A stretch of 64,000 nt of DNA, from the NCBI GenBank assembly GCA_903870685.1, contig CAIQDX010000094.1, positions 1 through 64,000 on the forward strand, read 5' to 3'. Shown in pieces: positions 9,011-18,166 of the stretch. Position 1 is the stretch's first letter, and the number at the start of each line of letters is the position of its first letter. The DNA is from an uncultured Chitinophagaceae bacterium (GTDB lineage Bacteria > Bacteroidota > Bacteroidia > Chitinophagales > Chitinophagaceae). The translations under genes and the position numbers were made by a program. Below the pieces are notes generated by a model. That model saw nothing but the letters and a program-made list of their open reading frames with translations, had not been told where the DNA came from and ran no database searches.

Positions 9011-9392
9011 TCTATATAAAGATTTAAGTGATAAAATAATCAACGCATTTTATACTGTTTACAATACATTAGGTTATGGCTTTCTGGAAAAAGTTTATGA
9101 AAATGCATTAATGCAAGAACTGATAAATAAAAATTTAATTTGCGAAAAACAAAAACCTATCAAAGTATATTATCAGCAAAAAGTGTTGGGAGAATATTTC
9201 GCCGATATTATTGTTGAGGATAAAATTATTCTGGAACTGAAGGCTGCTGAATCATTAATTGAAGAACATGAATTACAACTCATCAACTATTTAAAAGCAA
9301 CTGAAATTGAAATAGGATTATTATTAAACTTCGGCAAGAAACCTGCATTTAAAAGAAAAATATTTACAAACGACAAAAAAATAAATCTGTAA
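8979..9392 (+). CDS. GxxExxY family protein
   Basis: This 137-residue member of the GxxExxY family is named for GFLEKVY near residue 36. A second conserved stretch, FADIIVEDKIILELKA, has the D...E-x-K pattern of PDDEXK-type nucleases, so a nuclease-like fold is possible, but the biological role of the family is not established. The gene is bracketed by inverted repeats that begin six bases before its start codon and directly after its stop. The first residues MTRIEQMDTDF are thus encoded by the repeat, and ATG at 8997 is an alternative start. It sits between the mutase subunit and the hydratase and looks like an inserted cassette. Confidence 0.85.
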   Translation: MTRIEQMDTDFLYKDLSDKIINAFYTVYNTLGYGFLEKVYENALMQELINKNLICEKQKPIKVYYQQKVLGEYFADIIVEDKIILELKAAESLIEEHELQLINYLKATEIEIGLLLNFGKKPAFKRKIFTNDKKINL

Positions 9393-9420
9393 AAATCTGT
9401 ATCATCCGTGTTATCTGTGT
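9393..9420. repeat. Right inverted repeat of the GxxExxY cassette
   Basis: Begins directly after the stop codon. Its reverse complement reads ACACAGATAACACGGATGAT followed by ACAGATTT, matching 8973-9010 apart from one substitution and an extra segment of about ten bases in the left copy. Confidence 0.75.
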
Positions 9421-9446
9421 GCCATTAAAACTCAAAGCCTAAAATT

Positions 9447-10223
9447 ATGTATTCAACATTATTAACTTCTCTCGAAAATAACATTCTCATCATCACCATC
9501 AATCGTCCTGATAAATTAAATGCACTCAATCAACAAGTCATGAGTGATTTGAATGATGTAATGGATGAAGTGTATAGAAATCCTGAAATAAAATCAGTGA
9601 TCATCACCGGTGCCGGACCGAAAAGTTTTGTTGCCGGTGCCGATATCAGTGAGTTTGTTGGTTCTTCCATTGAACAAGGAAAAGCATTAGCAAAACGTGG
9701 ACAAGATATTTTCTTTAAAATCGAAAACGCACCAAAGCCTGTTATGGCCTGCGTTAACGGCTTTGCATTAGGTGGTGGTTGCGAATTGGCAATGAGTTGT
9801 CATTTTCGAATTGCAAGCGAGAATGCAAAATTTGGTCAGCCTGAAGTGAATCTCGGATTGCTTCCCGGTTATGGCGGCACACAACGTTTAACACAATTAA
9901 TTGGAAAAGGAAGAGCATTAGAATTATTAATGAGCGGCGGCATGATCGATGCTGCAACTGCTTTGCAATATGGTTTGGTAAATTATGTTTTACCTCAAGA
10001 ACAATTATTGCAAAAAGCAAAAGATATTTTAAACATCATCAACAGCAAAGCACCAATTGCAGTGGCAGGTTGCATTACAGCCGCCAATGCCGTTTTTGAT
10101 GAAACTAAAAATGGTTTCGATGTTGAATTAAATGAATTTGGAAAATGTTTTGTTACCGACGATATGAAAGAAGGTACTGCTGCATTTTTAGAAAAAAGAA
10201 AAGCAATATTTAAAGGAAAATAA
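9447..10223 (+). CDS. Enoyl-CoA hydratase (crotonase family)
   Basis: This 258-residue crotonase adds water to trans-2-enoyl-CoA in fatty-acid or branched-chain acid breakdown. The oxyanion-hole segments SFVAGADISEF and NGFALGGGCELA are present. Both catalytic glutamates of true hydratases are there, in GGGCELAMS and FGQPEVNLGLLPG. The length is normal. It ends one base before the stop of the convergent fucosidase gene. It may once have followed the mutase subunit directly, before the GxxExxY cassette. The exact acyl substrate is unknown; short-chain is most likely. Confidence 0.93.
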   Translation: MYSTLLTSLENNILIITINRPDKLNALNQQVMSDLNDVMDEVYRNPEIKSVIITGAGPKSFVAGADISEFVGSSIEQGKALAKRGQDIFFKIENAPKPVMACVNGFALGGGCELAMSCHFRIASENAKFGQPEVNLGLLPGYGGTQRLTQLIGKGRALELLMSGGMIDAATALQYGLVNYVLPQEQLLQKAKDILNIINSKAPIAVAGCITAANAVFDETKNGFDVELNEFGKCFVTDDMKEGTAAFLEKRKAIFKGK

Positions 10224-11591
10224 TTATTCTTTTTCAATTAATTTTTCATCCATCAAATAACCTTCAATATTTCCCAACTGCGGTTTTGATTTTGCATTAG
10301 TAATGATGAAAGATAACTCCGTAACTTCTTCTGTAGGGAAACTGATGATGCGTTTTTTACCAACAGTTGTTATCGAAATTTTTCTCATTTCTGTTCCGTG
10401 ATTACTTATAATTATATCAACGTCTTTAATAAATTGTCCGTTTTGAATTAATTCTTTTAATACCAAACAATTTAATTTGATGGGTTCTTTAAAGATCATC
10501 AATTTTATTATTTCCGTTTTACCGCCAATGTCTTTGTTGGTATGTATTTTATCAATTACGATCGCATGTTTTAATAAATTATTTTTAAAACTTTCGTCAC
10601 GATATTTTTTAAATGCAATTAAAGAAGCGGCATCTTTTTCATTGATCAATCCTCTTCTATCCGGCGGAACATTCAATAATAAATTTGCACCGCGACCCGC
10701 ACTTTTTAAATAGAGATCGAATAATTTTTCGGGTGATTTTACTTTATCATCTTCATTCGAATGATAAAACCAACCGGGACGAATACTAACATCGCATTCG
10801 GCAGGAATCCAATTTTTTCCATTGATATTTCCCTGATTCAAAGTATCGGTATTTGGCGCACCATAACCTCTTGTAAAACCCGCTGTATCTAATAAATTCC
10901 AATTTGTTTTTCCTGCAAAACCACTTTCATTTCCAACCCAACGAATGTCAGGACCAATATCACTAAACACAACTGTATTTGGAGATAAATCACGAACAGT
11001 CTTTTCAAATCGATGCCAATCGTACACTTGTTTTTTTCCATTGGGCCCTTCGCCATTTGCACCATCCCACCATAATTCTGTTATCGGTCCGTAATTAGAA
11101 AATAATTCTTTCATCATGCCAACAAAAACATCATTGTATTCGGCAGTACCATATTTTGGATGATTGCGATCCCATGGAGAAATATATACGCCAAATTTTA
11201 ATCCGTATTCTTTACATGCAACAGATAATTCTTTCAACACATCGCCCTTACCATCTTTCCATTTGCTTTCACGAACTGTGTGTGTTGAAAATTTACTTGG
11301 CCATAAACAAAAACCATCGTGATGTTTTGCAGTGATGATAATTCCTTTTGCACCTGCTTCTTTTGCAACACGACACCATTGTCTGCAATCTAATTGTGTT
11401 GGATTGAATGCATCTTCGGGTTCGTTACCTAATCCCCATTCTTTATCTGTAAAAGTATTCGGACCAAAATGAGTGAATAAATAAAATTCCATATCATGCC
11501 ATTGCAATTGAACTGCAGTTGGTAATGGCATTTGAGCAGAAACTTTTAATGAAAGAAAACAAAAAATAAAAAAATAAAAAATTGATTTCAT
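10224..11591 (-). CDS. Alpha-L-fucosidase, GH29
   Basis: This secreted glycoside hydrolase has 455 residues and a signal peptide ending near KVSAQ. The GH29 core is recognised by FYLFTHFGPNTFTDKEWG, IIITAKHHDGFCLWPS and VYISPWDRNHP. The catalytic nucleophile Asp is in ELWWDGANG near residue 173. The C-terminal 120 residues form a beta-sandwich-like region. It releases terminal L-fucose from glycans (family knowledge), probably in the periplasm. It lies 31 bases downstream of a secreted phosphodiesterase-like gene on the same strand, so the two are likely co-transcribed. No transporter for sugars lies beside it. Confidence 0.92.
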   Translation of the reverse strand: MKSIFYFFIFCFLSLKVSAQMPLPTAVQLQWHDMEFYLFTHFGPNTFTDKEWGLGNEPEDAFNPTQLDCRQWCRVAKEAGAKGIIITAKHHDGFCLWPSKFSTHTVRESKWKDGKGDVLKELSVACKEYGLKFGVYISPWDRNHPKYGTAEYNDVFVGMMKELFSNYGPITELWWDGANGEGPNGKKQVYDWHRFEKTVRDLSPNTVVFSDIGPDIRWVGNESGFAGKTNWNLLDTAGFTRGYGAPNTDTLNQGNINGKNWIPAECDVSIRPGWFYHSNEDDKVKSPEKLFDLYLKSAGRGANLLLNVPPDRRGLINEKDAASLIAFKKYRDESFKNNLLKHAIVIDKIHTNKDIGGKTEIIKLMIFKEPIKLNCLVLKELIQNGQFIKDVDIIISNHGTEMRKISITTVGKKRIISFPTEEVTELSFIITNAKSKPQLGNIEGYLMDEKLIEKE

Positions 11592-11622
11592 CTTCCAAAA
11601 ATAATTTAGATAGTGATGATGA

Positions 11623-12702
11623 TTATTTTATAACTGATTCTATTGCTGCGGCAACAGGATGTTCGCATGTAAATTGATAACCCATAATTTTAGTCATAGT
11701 AGCTGCCAATTGTTTTTGATATAACTGATCAGCATTTTTCATTTCACCTTTTGCAGCAACATTTGGAGCCATTACAGCAAACCAAATTTGATCGGAACCT
11801 TTTATTTTATTATCGTGTGTTACCCATTGATCTTTTTGTATATCGCCTCTGCCATGATCAACTGTAATTAATAACGCTGTTTTGTTTTTGTATTGAGGAT
11901 CGGATTGAACATAATTCCACAATTGTTGAATATATGCATCTACTTGATGTGCTGCATCTAAATAATTTCTGTATTTACCTTCATGAGCCCATTCATCTGT
12001 TTCACCGTAAGAGATATATAAAACTCTTGGTTTATTCTTTTTCAAATATTCCAATGCTTCATAATGAGTAAATACATCCAAACATTCTTCTGTTCCCAAT
12101 ACTTTAACGGAGTTGTGTAACATTTCATTAATTAGTTTTTCATTCGATGTTGGATGACTGCCACCGCAAGTATCGTAAGCATTAATAACAGGAATTTTAC
12201 TTCTGTTCTTATTTAAAATTCTTTCAAATGCATCCCAGGCACCAAATGCAGCGACTTTATTTTTTAATACCGATTGCTGATTGAAAAATTCTAATACAGA
12301 ACTATGAGGGTTGTTAGGATATCTATTTGAATTAACTGCGGTATCAACAAAGCCGCAAAGTAATTCGCTATAACCCGGATACGAAAACCAATAAGGATTA
12401 AAAACGTTTACAAAGTTTCCTTCATTTCTATTGCCATAAATCTGTCCGTTTTTTGCAATTGTATTCCACAAAAAAGGCATTAATTTTTTTCTGCGTTCAT
12501 TTAAATCATTCGACCAATAATGTTGGTAGATCTCCGTACTATCACCATGATGGTATTTCCATTGTTTTGCAATAGTTGTATCCATTCCATTAAATATCTC
12601 TTGCCATCTAAAGCCATCAGTTGTAACAATAATTATATTTTCTGTTTGTGATTTTGCATTTAAAACGATAAAGAAAAATAGAAAGAAAAGATTTTTTTTC
12701 AT
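11623..12702 (-). CDS. Secreted alkaline phosphatase / nucleotide pyrophosphatase-like protein
   Basis: This 359-residue secreted protein belongs to the alkaline phosphatase superfamily. The signal peptide ends near LNAKSQ. The metal-site elements are TTDGFRWQEIF near the N-terminus (Asp plus a possible Thr nucleophile), YGETDEWAHEGKY (Asp and His) and ITVDHGRGD (Asp-His). It most resembles the type-I phosphodiesterase/nucleotide pyrophosphatase-like proteins of Bacteroidota. The substrate cannot be told. It is the first gene of a probable two-gene unit with the GH29 fucosidase. Only a weak promoter match (CATATTTG) is seen upstream. Confidence 0.85.
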   Translation of the reverse strand: MKKNLFFLFFFIVLNAKSQTENIIIVTTDGFRWQEIFNGMDTTIAKQWKYHHGDSTEIYQHYWSNDLNERRKKLMPFLWNTIAKNGQIYGNRNEGNFVNVFNPYWFSYPGYSELLCGFVDTAVNSNRYPNNPHSSVLEFFNQQSVLKNKVAAFGAWDAFERILNKNRSKIPVINAYDTCGGSHPTSNEKLINEMLHNSVKVLGTEECLDVFTHYEALEYLKKNKPRVLYISYGETDEWAHEGKYRNYLDAAHQVDAYIQQLWNYVQSDPQYKNKTALLITVDHGRGDIQKDQWVTHDNKIKGSDQIWFAVMAPNVAAKGEMKNADQLYQKQLAATMTKIMGYQFTCEHPVAAAIESVIK

Positions 12703-12795
12703 GGCTTACGTTTCATTAAAAAAATAAAAAGTTAGAACAAATATGAACTATCTATTTTATTAATCAAAAAAACCTTCATCAATCAATATGCTTCG

Positions 12796-12803
12796 TAAAT
12801 TTG
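12796..12803 (+). promoter_or_regulatory. Fumarase promoter -7 element
   Basis: TAAATTTG matches the consensus. It overlaps an in-frame TTG at 12801, so that codon cannot be the translation start. It implies a leader of about 30 bases before ATG 12840. Confidence 0.6.
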
Positions 12804-12839
12804 TCCGCCTCAGAATATCATTCAAATAAAATTATAATA

Positions 12840-14474
12840 ATGGCAAACACACCGTTTCATTATCAAGATCCATTTCCATTAGGAAAAGACACAACAGAAT
12901 ATTATCTCTTAACTAAAGAAGGAATCAGTGTTACAGAATTCGAAGGAAAAGAAATTTTAAAAATTTCGCCGGAAGTTTTAACGAAAGTTGCAAAGCAATC
13001 TTTTCATGATTGTGCGTTTATGTTACGCAACGAACATTTAAAAATGGTTGCCAATATTTTGCAAGATGAAGAATCGAGCGAGAATGATAAATATGTTGCC
13101 ATCACAATGTTGCGCAATGCAGAAATTTCTGCAAAAGGTGTTTTGCCATTTTGCCAGGATACAGGCACAGCAACGATTGTAGCAAAGAAAGGGCAACATG
13201 TGTGGACCGGTGGCGGCGATGAAGAATCTATTTCATTGGGCGTTTATCAAACTTATACAGAAGAGAATTTACGTTATTCCCAAACCATTCCATTATCAAT
13301 GTATGCTGAAAAAAATTCGGGAAATAATCTTCCTGCACAAATTGATATTTATGCAACAAGTGGAATGGATTATAAATTTTTATGTGTTGCAAAAGGCGGT
13401 GGTTCGGCCAATAAAACTTATTTGTTTCAGGAAACAAAAGCTTTATTAAATCCGTCAACACTAGTAAAATATCTTGCGGAAAAAATGAAGACATTGGGTA
13501 CTGCTGCTTGTCCTCCTTATCATATTGCTTTTGTTATTGGCGGCACTTCGGCAGAAGCTTGTTTAAAAACAGTGAAGTTGGCATCGGCAAAATATTTAGA
13601 TCATTTACCAACTGATGGAAACGAGTTCGGACAAGCATTTCGTGATATTGAATTAGAAAAAGAAGTGTTACATGCTGCGCAGGAATTAGGTATTGGTGCA
13701 CAATTTGGCGGAAAATATTTTGCATTGGATGTTCGCATTATTCGTTTGCCAAGGCATGGTGCTTCTTGTCCGGTTGGGATGGGTGTTTCCTGTTCTGCCG
13801 ATAGAAATATCAAAGCCAAAATAAATAAAGATGGCGCATGGATAGAAAAGATGGAAGAAAATCCCGGCCAATTTATTCCGGAAGAATATCGCAAAGCAGG
13901 CGAAGGTGGTGCAGTTAAAATTGATTTGAATAAACCGATGAAAGAAATTCTTGCTGAGCTTTCAAAATATCCTGTTGCAACAAGACTATCCTTAACAGGA
14001 ACCATTATTGTTGGTCGTGATATCGCTCATGCAAAATTGAATGAAAGATTAGATAAAGGCGAAGGTTTACCTCAATACATAAAAGATCATCCTATTTACT
14101 ATGCAGGCCCGGCAAAGACTCCGGACGGAATGCCATCAGGATCTTTTGGTCCAACAACTGCAGGAAGAATGGATAGTTATGTAGCAAGATTTCAAGAAGC
14201 AGGTGGAAGTATGATTATGTTGGCAAAAGGAAATCGTAGTCAGCAAGTAACAGATGCTTGCCAAAAATTTGGTGGATTTTATTTGGGATCGATTGGTGGA
14301 CCGGCAGCTATTCTTGCACAAAATAATATCAAGAAAGTTGAAGTTGTTGAATATCCTGAATTAGGAATGGAAGCCATTTGGAAAATTGATGTGGTAGATT
14401 TTCCTGCATTTATTTTAGTGGATGATAAGGGAAATGATTTCTTTAAAACATTAAATCCACTGCATTTAAAATAA
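12840..14474 (+). CDS. Fumarate hydratase, class I (iron-sulfur)
   Basis: This enzyme interconverts fumarate and malate in the TCA cycle. It is the single-chain class I form with 544 residues from ATG 12840. The cysteines for the oxygen-sensitive [4Fe-4S] cluster are in LPFCQDTGT and in [12 protein letters not shown]. The C-terminal half carries the beta-type domain, recognised by [14 protein letters not shown] and [19 protein letters not shown]. The open frame extends 13 codons further upstream to TTG 12801, but a TAAATTTG promoter element covers that codon, so the ATG was chosen. A terminator follows at 14497. Confidence 0.95.
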   Translation: MANTPFHYQDPFPLGKDTTEYYLLTKEGISVTEFEGKEILKISPEVLTKVAKQSFHDCAFMLRNEHLKMVANILQDEESSENDKYVAITMLRNAEISAKGVLPFCQDTGTATIVAKKGQHVWTGGGDEESISLGVYQTYTEENLRYSQTIPLSMYAEKNSGNNLPAQIDIYATSGMDYKFLCVAKGGGSANKTYLFQETKALLNPSTLVKYLAEKMKTLGTAACPPYHIAFVIGGTSAEACLKTVKLASAKYLDHLPTDGNEFGQAFRDIELEKEVLHAAQELGIGAQFGGKYFALDVRIIRLPRHGASCPVGMGVSCSADRNIKAKINKDGAWIEKMEENPGQFIPEEYRKAGEGGAVKIDLNKPMKEILAELSKYPVATRLSLTGTIIVGRDIAHAKLNERLDKGEGLPQYIKDHPIYYAGPAKTPDGMPSGSFGPTTAGRMDSYVARFQEAGGSMIMLAKGNRSQQVTDACQKFGGFYLGSIGGPAAILAQNNIKKVEVVEYPELGMEAIWKIDVVDFPAFILVDDKGNDFFKTLNPLHLK

Positions 14475-14496
14475 AAAATAATTTCACAAATAAAAG

Positions 14497-14528
14497 AGCC
14501 GCTTAACATTTATTAAGCGGCTTTTTTT
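14497..14528 (+). terminator. Fumarase terminator
   Basis: A 10-bp stem (14497-14506 with 14513-14522) with a six-base loop is followed by TTTTTT. It lies between convergent genes and may also serve the carbonic anhydrase gene. Confidence 0.85.
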
Positions 14529-14547
14529 ATAAAATAACTTTCGAAAT

Positions 14548-15201
14548 TTATTTTAGTATTTCTACTTTACCTGATTGTAAATGATATTCAGCTGCAACAA
14601 CTTTTATTTTATGTTGATAATCTTCTATCAATTTATTTAAATCTTCAGCAACTTCAGCAGATCCCGCTTTAGTATTATTTTTTACAGCATTTTCAATGGT
14701 ATCGCCTGATTGTGTTTTTGCTAGTTTAACAGCGGGTGCAATTTTTTCAATTAATACAGGAAGATGACCAGGAGCTTCCCCACCTGCAACAGCAGCTTTA
14801 ACAGCGCCACAACTTTCATGTCCCATTATTATTACCAATCCAACATGCAAATGTTCAACCGCATATTCAATACTCGCTAAAACATCATCGTCAATTACAT
14901 TTCCTGCAACACGAATAACAAACAAATCGCCCAAACCCTGATCAAACAAAAGTTCCGGCGATACCCGACTATCAGAACAAGTAACAATAACAGCTTTAGG
15001 GTTTTGTCCTTTTACCAATGCTTTTCTTGTCATTGTATCATCATCAGGATGTTTTAATATCCCCTTACAAAAATTCGAGTTGGCATCCAGTAATTGTTTT
15101 AAAATGATTTCATCATCGGCAATAGTTGGATGTGTTTGTGCTTTTAAAACTGTAAAGCTTGTAAATAAGAAAATCGAAAGCAGCGCTACTATTTTTTTCA
15201 T
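14548..15201 (-). CDS. Beta-class carbonic anhydrase, periplasmic
   Basis: This zinc enzyme interconverts CO2 and bicarbonate; it has 217 residues. The zinc ligands are visible as Cys75 and Asp77 with Arg79 in TCSDSRV, and His128 and Cys131 in GHESCGAV. An N-terminal signal peptide (about residues 1-21, ending VLKAQ) places it in the periplasm, unlike most beta-type enzymes. It could help concentrate or buffer inorganic carbon outside the membrane. It is a single gene convergent with fumarase. No start ambiguity is seen. Confidence 0.94.
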   Translation of the reverse strand: MKKIVALLSIFLFTSFTVLKAQTHPTIADDEIILKQLLDANSNFCKGILKHPDDDTMTRKALVKGQNPKAVIVTCSDSRVSPELLFDQGLGDLFVIRVAGNVIDDDVLASIEYAVEHLHVGLVIIMGHESCGAVKAAVAGGEAPGHLPVLIEKIAPAVKLAKTQSGDTIENAVKNNTKAGSAEVAEDLNKLIEDYQHKIKVVAAEYHLQSGKVEILK

Positions 15202-15319
15202 GGCAATATTTTAAAATAAAGAATCCGCGAAATAAATAAAATAGCTAAGACAGAAATATGACGAAATTCATAAATCACAGTTTATTTCAACATTTTTTTA
15301 GAAAAAGAAAATTCAAATG

Positions 15320-15327
15320 TTAATTTG
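15320..15327 (+). promoter_or_regulatory. Probable promoter -7 element of the 2-hydroxyacid dehydrogenase gene
   Basis: TTAATTTG is one mismatch from TAnnTTTG. It is followed by CCGC and ATG 15332, the same four-base spacing as at gltX, tatD and gldF. Confidence 0.4.
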
Positions 15328-15331
15328 CCGC

Positions 15332-16330
15332 ATGAAAATTACTTTTTTCTCTTCTCAACCTTACGATAAAATTGCTTTTAATAAATGCAATGAAAATTTT
15401 GGTTTTGAATTTGAATTTTACGAAACACATCTCGGTCCGCATATTGTAAATGTGATTGAAAAAACAGATGCGGTTTGTGTTTTTGTAAATGATAAAGTAA
15501 ATGCAGAAGTGATAAATGCACTGGCAGCAAAAGGTGTAAAGACAATTGCTTTGCGTTGTGCAGGATTTAATAATGTTGATATTGAGGCCGCAAAAGCCAA
15601 TGATATCAAGGTTTGCAGAGTTCCGGCCTATTCTCCCGAAGCAGTTGCCGAACATGCAGTTGCAATGATTCTTACACTCAATCGAAAAACCCATAAAGCA
15701 TATAATCGTGTTCGTGAACAAAATTTTTCATTGAATGGTTTACTTGGTTTTAATCTTTTCGAAAAAACAATTGGTGTTATCGGCACAGGAAATATTGGCA
15801 AAGCATTTTGTAAAATAATGCTGGGTTTTGGTTGCAGAGTAATTGCTTTCGATCTGATTGCGAACAGAGATCTGGAAGCAATCGGTGTTGAATTCCTGCC
15901 GTTGATGGATGTTTTAAAAGATGCTGATATTATTTCGCTGCATTGTCCGTTAATGGAACAAACACATCATATCATCAACAAAGAAACCATTGGGATGATG
16001 AAAAAAAATGTGATGCTGATTAATACAAGTCGTGGTGGATTGATCGATACCAAAGCTGCTATTGCAGCCTTAAAATCAAAACAGATCGGTTATTTGGGAA
16101 TTGATGTGTATGAACAGGAAGAAAAATTATTCTTCCGCGATCTCTCGGCAAATATTATTGAAGACGATACTATTCAGCGATTGATGAGTTTTCCAAATGT
16201 TTTGGTAACTGCCCATCAGGCTTTCTTTACAGAAGAAGCATTAAGCCAGATCGCAAACACAACACTTATCAATATTCATGAATTCAGTCAGCAAGAAATA
16301 TTAACAAATAAGGCAGCACAATTAGCGTAA
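15332..16330 (+). CDS. D-2-hydroxyacid dehydrogenase (D-lactate dehydrogenase type)
   Basis: This 332-residue NAD-dependent enzyme probably reduces pyruvate to D-lactate. The Rossmann motif is IGVIGTGNIGKAFCKI. The signature HCPLMEQTHHIIN and NTSRGGLIDTKAAIAAL include the substrate Arg region. GIDVYEQEEKLFF and VLVTAHQAFFTEEAL supply the catalytic Glu and His. The GIDVYEQE wording is typical of fermentative D-LDH rather than of glycerate or phosphoglycerate dehydrogenases. The frame is open five codons upstream (15317), but a promoter-like TTAATTTG ends four bases before ATG 15332, so that start was chosen. Confidence 0.9.
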   Translation: MKITFFSSQPYDKIAFNKCNENFGFEFEFYETHLGPHIVNVIEKTDAVCVFVNDKVNAEVINALAAKGVKTIALRCAGFNNVDIEAAKANDIKVCRVPAYSPEAVAEHAVAMILTLNRKTHKAYNRVREQNFSLNGLLGFNLFEKTIGVIGTGNIGKAFCKIMLGFGCRVIAFDLIANRDLEAIGVEFLPLMDVLKDADIISLHCPLMEQTHHIINKETIGMMKKNVMLINTSRGGLIDTKAAIAALKSKQIGYLGIDVYEQEEKLFFRDLSANIIEDDTIQRLMSFPNVLVTAHQAFFTEEALSQIANTTLINIHEFSQQEILTNKAAQLA

Positions 16331-16375
16331 AGTTTATCTGTTATTTAATAAATTACACTTGCATTTAAAAGTTGT

Positions 16376-17389
16376 ATGAAGAAATTTGTTTCAATATTCA
16401 GTTTATTCTTCTTATTCATTCTAGGCATAAATTCTTGTAAAAAAGATTTAAGCATAGATACCGGTAATACAGGTGCTTCGGCATTGGGTAGCGTTTTAGA
16501 TTCTTTAGGCAATTGCCAGCAAATTATTGTTCATGGGACTTATCAGGTGGATAGTATTTTAACCGATAGTAATTATTTGTTGATCAAATTAAATATTGCG
16601 GGTCGTGGAAAATATAAAGTTAGCTCCGATTCATCCAACGGATTTTGGTTCAGCGATTCAGGTTTTATTATTTCAACAGGCATTCAAACTGTAAAAATAA
16701 AAGCCCATGGCAAACCTTTATTACCAATCGTTACATCAAAAACTATTTCATTCGATAGCACTTTCTGTCAGGTAAATATTAATTGCGGATTGTTTCCACT
16801 AACCACCAATACCGATTATTTCCCAACAACTATTGGCAGCAATTGGACTTATTATTATGGAACTAATTTAACCGACACATCGGTTACAAGTGTTACCAGT
16901 TTATATGCTATACTTGGTTTGAATGCATACAGTATTTTTTCTGATGTATATCCAACGCCGCCAAACGATACAACGATTTACAGAAAAGATGGTAATGGAA
17001 ATTATTATCAATACACAAAATTATTAGACTCATCAAATACGTGGATTGATTACCCGTTTTTAAAAGATAATTTAACTGTGGGAAGTTATTGGGAAAGCGA
17101 TACGGCTCAGGGTATTTTAAATGGACAAAATGTTACAATAAAATATGGATTTACAATAACAGCTCAAAATATTTCTATTAGTCTTAATGGAATAACTTAT
17201 TCAAATGTTATTACTGTTAAAGAAGATCCATATCTTAAATTAACTTCAGATCCATCAACCGCATTTATACTTCAATCTCAATCATCTGATTTTTCTGCTT
17301 ATGCAAAAGGTATTGGATGGATCGCTACAACTTATCCATCATCGCCAACTTATAATGTTACTATTAAGCGAATGCCGAATATTCAATAG
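16376..17389 (+). CDS. Hypothetical lipoprotein
   Basis: I do not recognise a named family. The 337-residue product has a lipoprotein signal with lipobox GINSC (Cys near residue 21), so it is anchored in a membrane. The mature part is rich in serine, threonine and beta-strand patterns. The second half starts with DYFPTTIGSNWTYYYG, a phrase common in Bacteroidota surface lipoproteins of unknown role. A promoter-like TACACTTG lies just upstream. The gene is convergent with lspA, with only six bases between the stops. Confidence 0.75.
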   Translation: MKKFVSIFSLFFLFILGINSCKKDLSIDTGNTGASALGSVLDSLGNCQQIIVHGTYQVDSILTDSNYLLIKLNIAGRGKYKVSSDSSNGFWFSDSGFIISTGIQTVKIKAHGKPLLPIVTSKTISFDSTFCQVNINCGLFPLTTNTDYFPTTIGSNWTYYYGTNLTDTSVTSVTSLYAILGLNAYSIFSDVYPTPPNDTTIYRKDGNGNYYQYTKLLDSSNTWIDYPFLKDNLTVGSYWESDTAQGILNGQNVTIKYGFTITAQNISISLNGITYSNVITVKEDPYLKLTSDPSTAFILQSQSSDFSAYAKGIGWIATTYPSSPTYNVTIKRMPNIQ

Positions 17390-17395
17390 TGCTGA

Positions 17396-18085
17396 TTAAT
17401 TAATTTTTTCTTTTGATTCTTCGGTGGCTTGAGTAGTTAGAGAAATTGGTTCTACAATTTGTGTTTCGTGTTTCAAAAATTTATTCTGAAAAATCAATAA
17501 AGCAATTACACCTGTTGAAATAGATGCATCGGCGATATTAAAAACGAAACTGAAAAAAGTAAATTCATCACCGCCAATAATTGGAACCCATGATGGGTAA
17601 TGTGCATTTTCGATGATCGGGAAATACAGCATGTCAACTACTTTTCCATGCAAAAAATTTGCATAGCCTTTACCCCAAGGAACCAGGTGGGCAATATTTG
17701 CAACTCCATAAAGTGTGTTCTTACTTTCTTCAAAGATCAATCCATAAAACATGCTGTCTAATAAATTGCCGAGAGCACCGGCATAAATTAAAGCCGCACA
17801 AATAATAAATCCTGTTGAATATTTTTTGTTGATAAAATCCTTCAATAAAAAACTTCCCCAAATAACAGCGACCAATCTAAAAAGTGTGAGTGCGATTTTT
17901 CCAAAGCTTGCACCAAACTTCCAACCATAAGCCATGCCTTCATTTTCTACAAAATGAAGTTTGAACCAGTTTCCTATTATTCTATGCTCGTCACCTGCAT
18001 AAAAATTTAATTTTATATAAAACTTCAATGCCTGATCGGCGATAATAATTGCCAAAATAAGTAAAACAACATTTCTTGCTTTCAC
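17396..18085 (-). CDS. lspA: Lipoprotein signal peptidase (signal peptidase II)
   Basis: This inner-membrane aspartyl protease cleaves prolipoprotein signal peptides. Four membrane segments are evident. The catalytic aspartates are Asp110 in GNLLDSMFYG and Asp186 in FNIADASIS, and the NEGMAYG motif is at residues 48-54. It has 229 residues against about 165 in E. coli. The extra length lies mainly between the two aspartates (about 113-175) and at the C-terminus, as is usual in Bacteroidota. The start codon is GTG; no in-frame ATG lies between it and the TATATTTG promoter element. In many relatives lspA follows ileS and a dksA-like gene; here those lie about 10 kb away. Confidence 0.94.
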   Translation of the reverse strand: MKARNVVLLILAIIIADQALKFYIKLNFYAGDEHRIIGNWFKLHFVENEGMAYGWKFGASFGKIALTLFRLVAVIWGSFLLKDFINKKYSTGFIICAALIYAGALGNLLDSMFYGLIFEESKNTLYGVANIAHLVPWGKGYANFLHGKVVDMLYFPIIENAHYPSWVPIIGGDEFTFFSFVFNIADASISTGVIALLIFQNKFLKHETQIVEPISLTTQATEESKEKIN

Positions 18086-18104
18086 GCTTTTATAAATTTG
18101 GTTG

Positions 18105-18112
18105 CAAATATA
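18105..18112 (-). promoter_or_regulatory. lspA promoter -7 element
   Basis: TATATTTG on the minus strand, 19 bases before the GTG start. Confidence 0.55.
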
Positions 18113-18166
18113 AAAGAAATGAAGCTGTGAATCTTAAAATGAGCTATTAAGAGATTTTGTTAAATA

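Noticed and set aside
13601-14005. 134-residue open frame opposite fumarase
   Set aside because: Shadow of the fumarase gene; composition follows the complementary codons.
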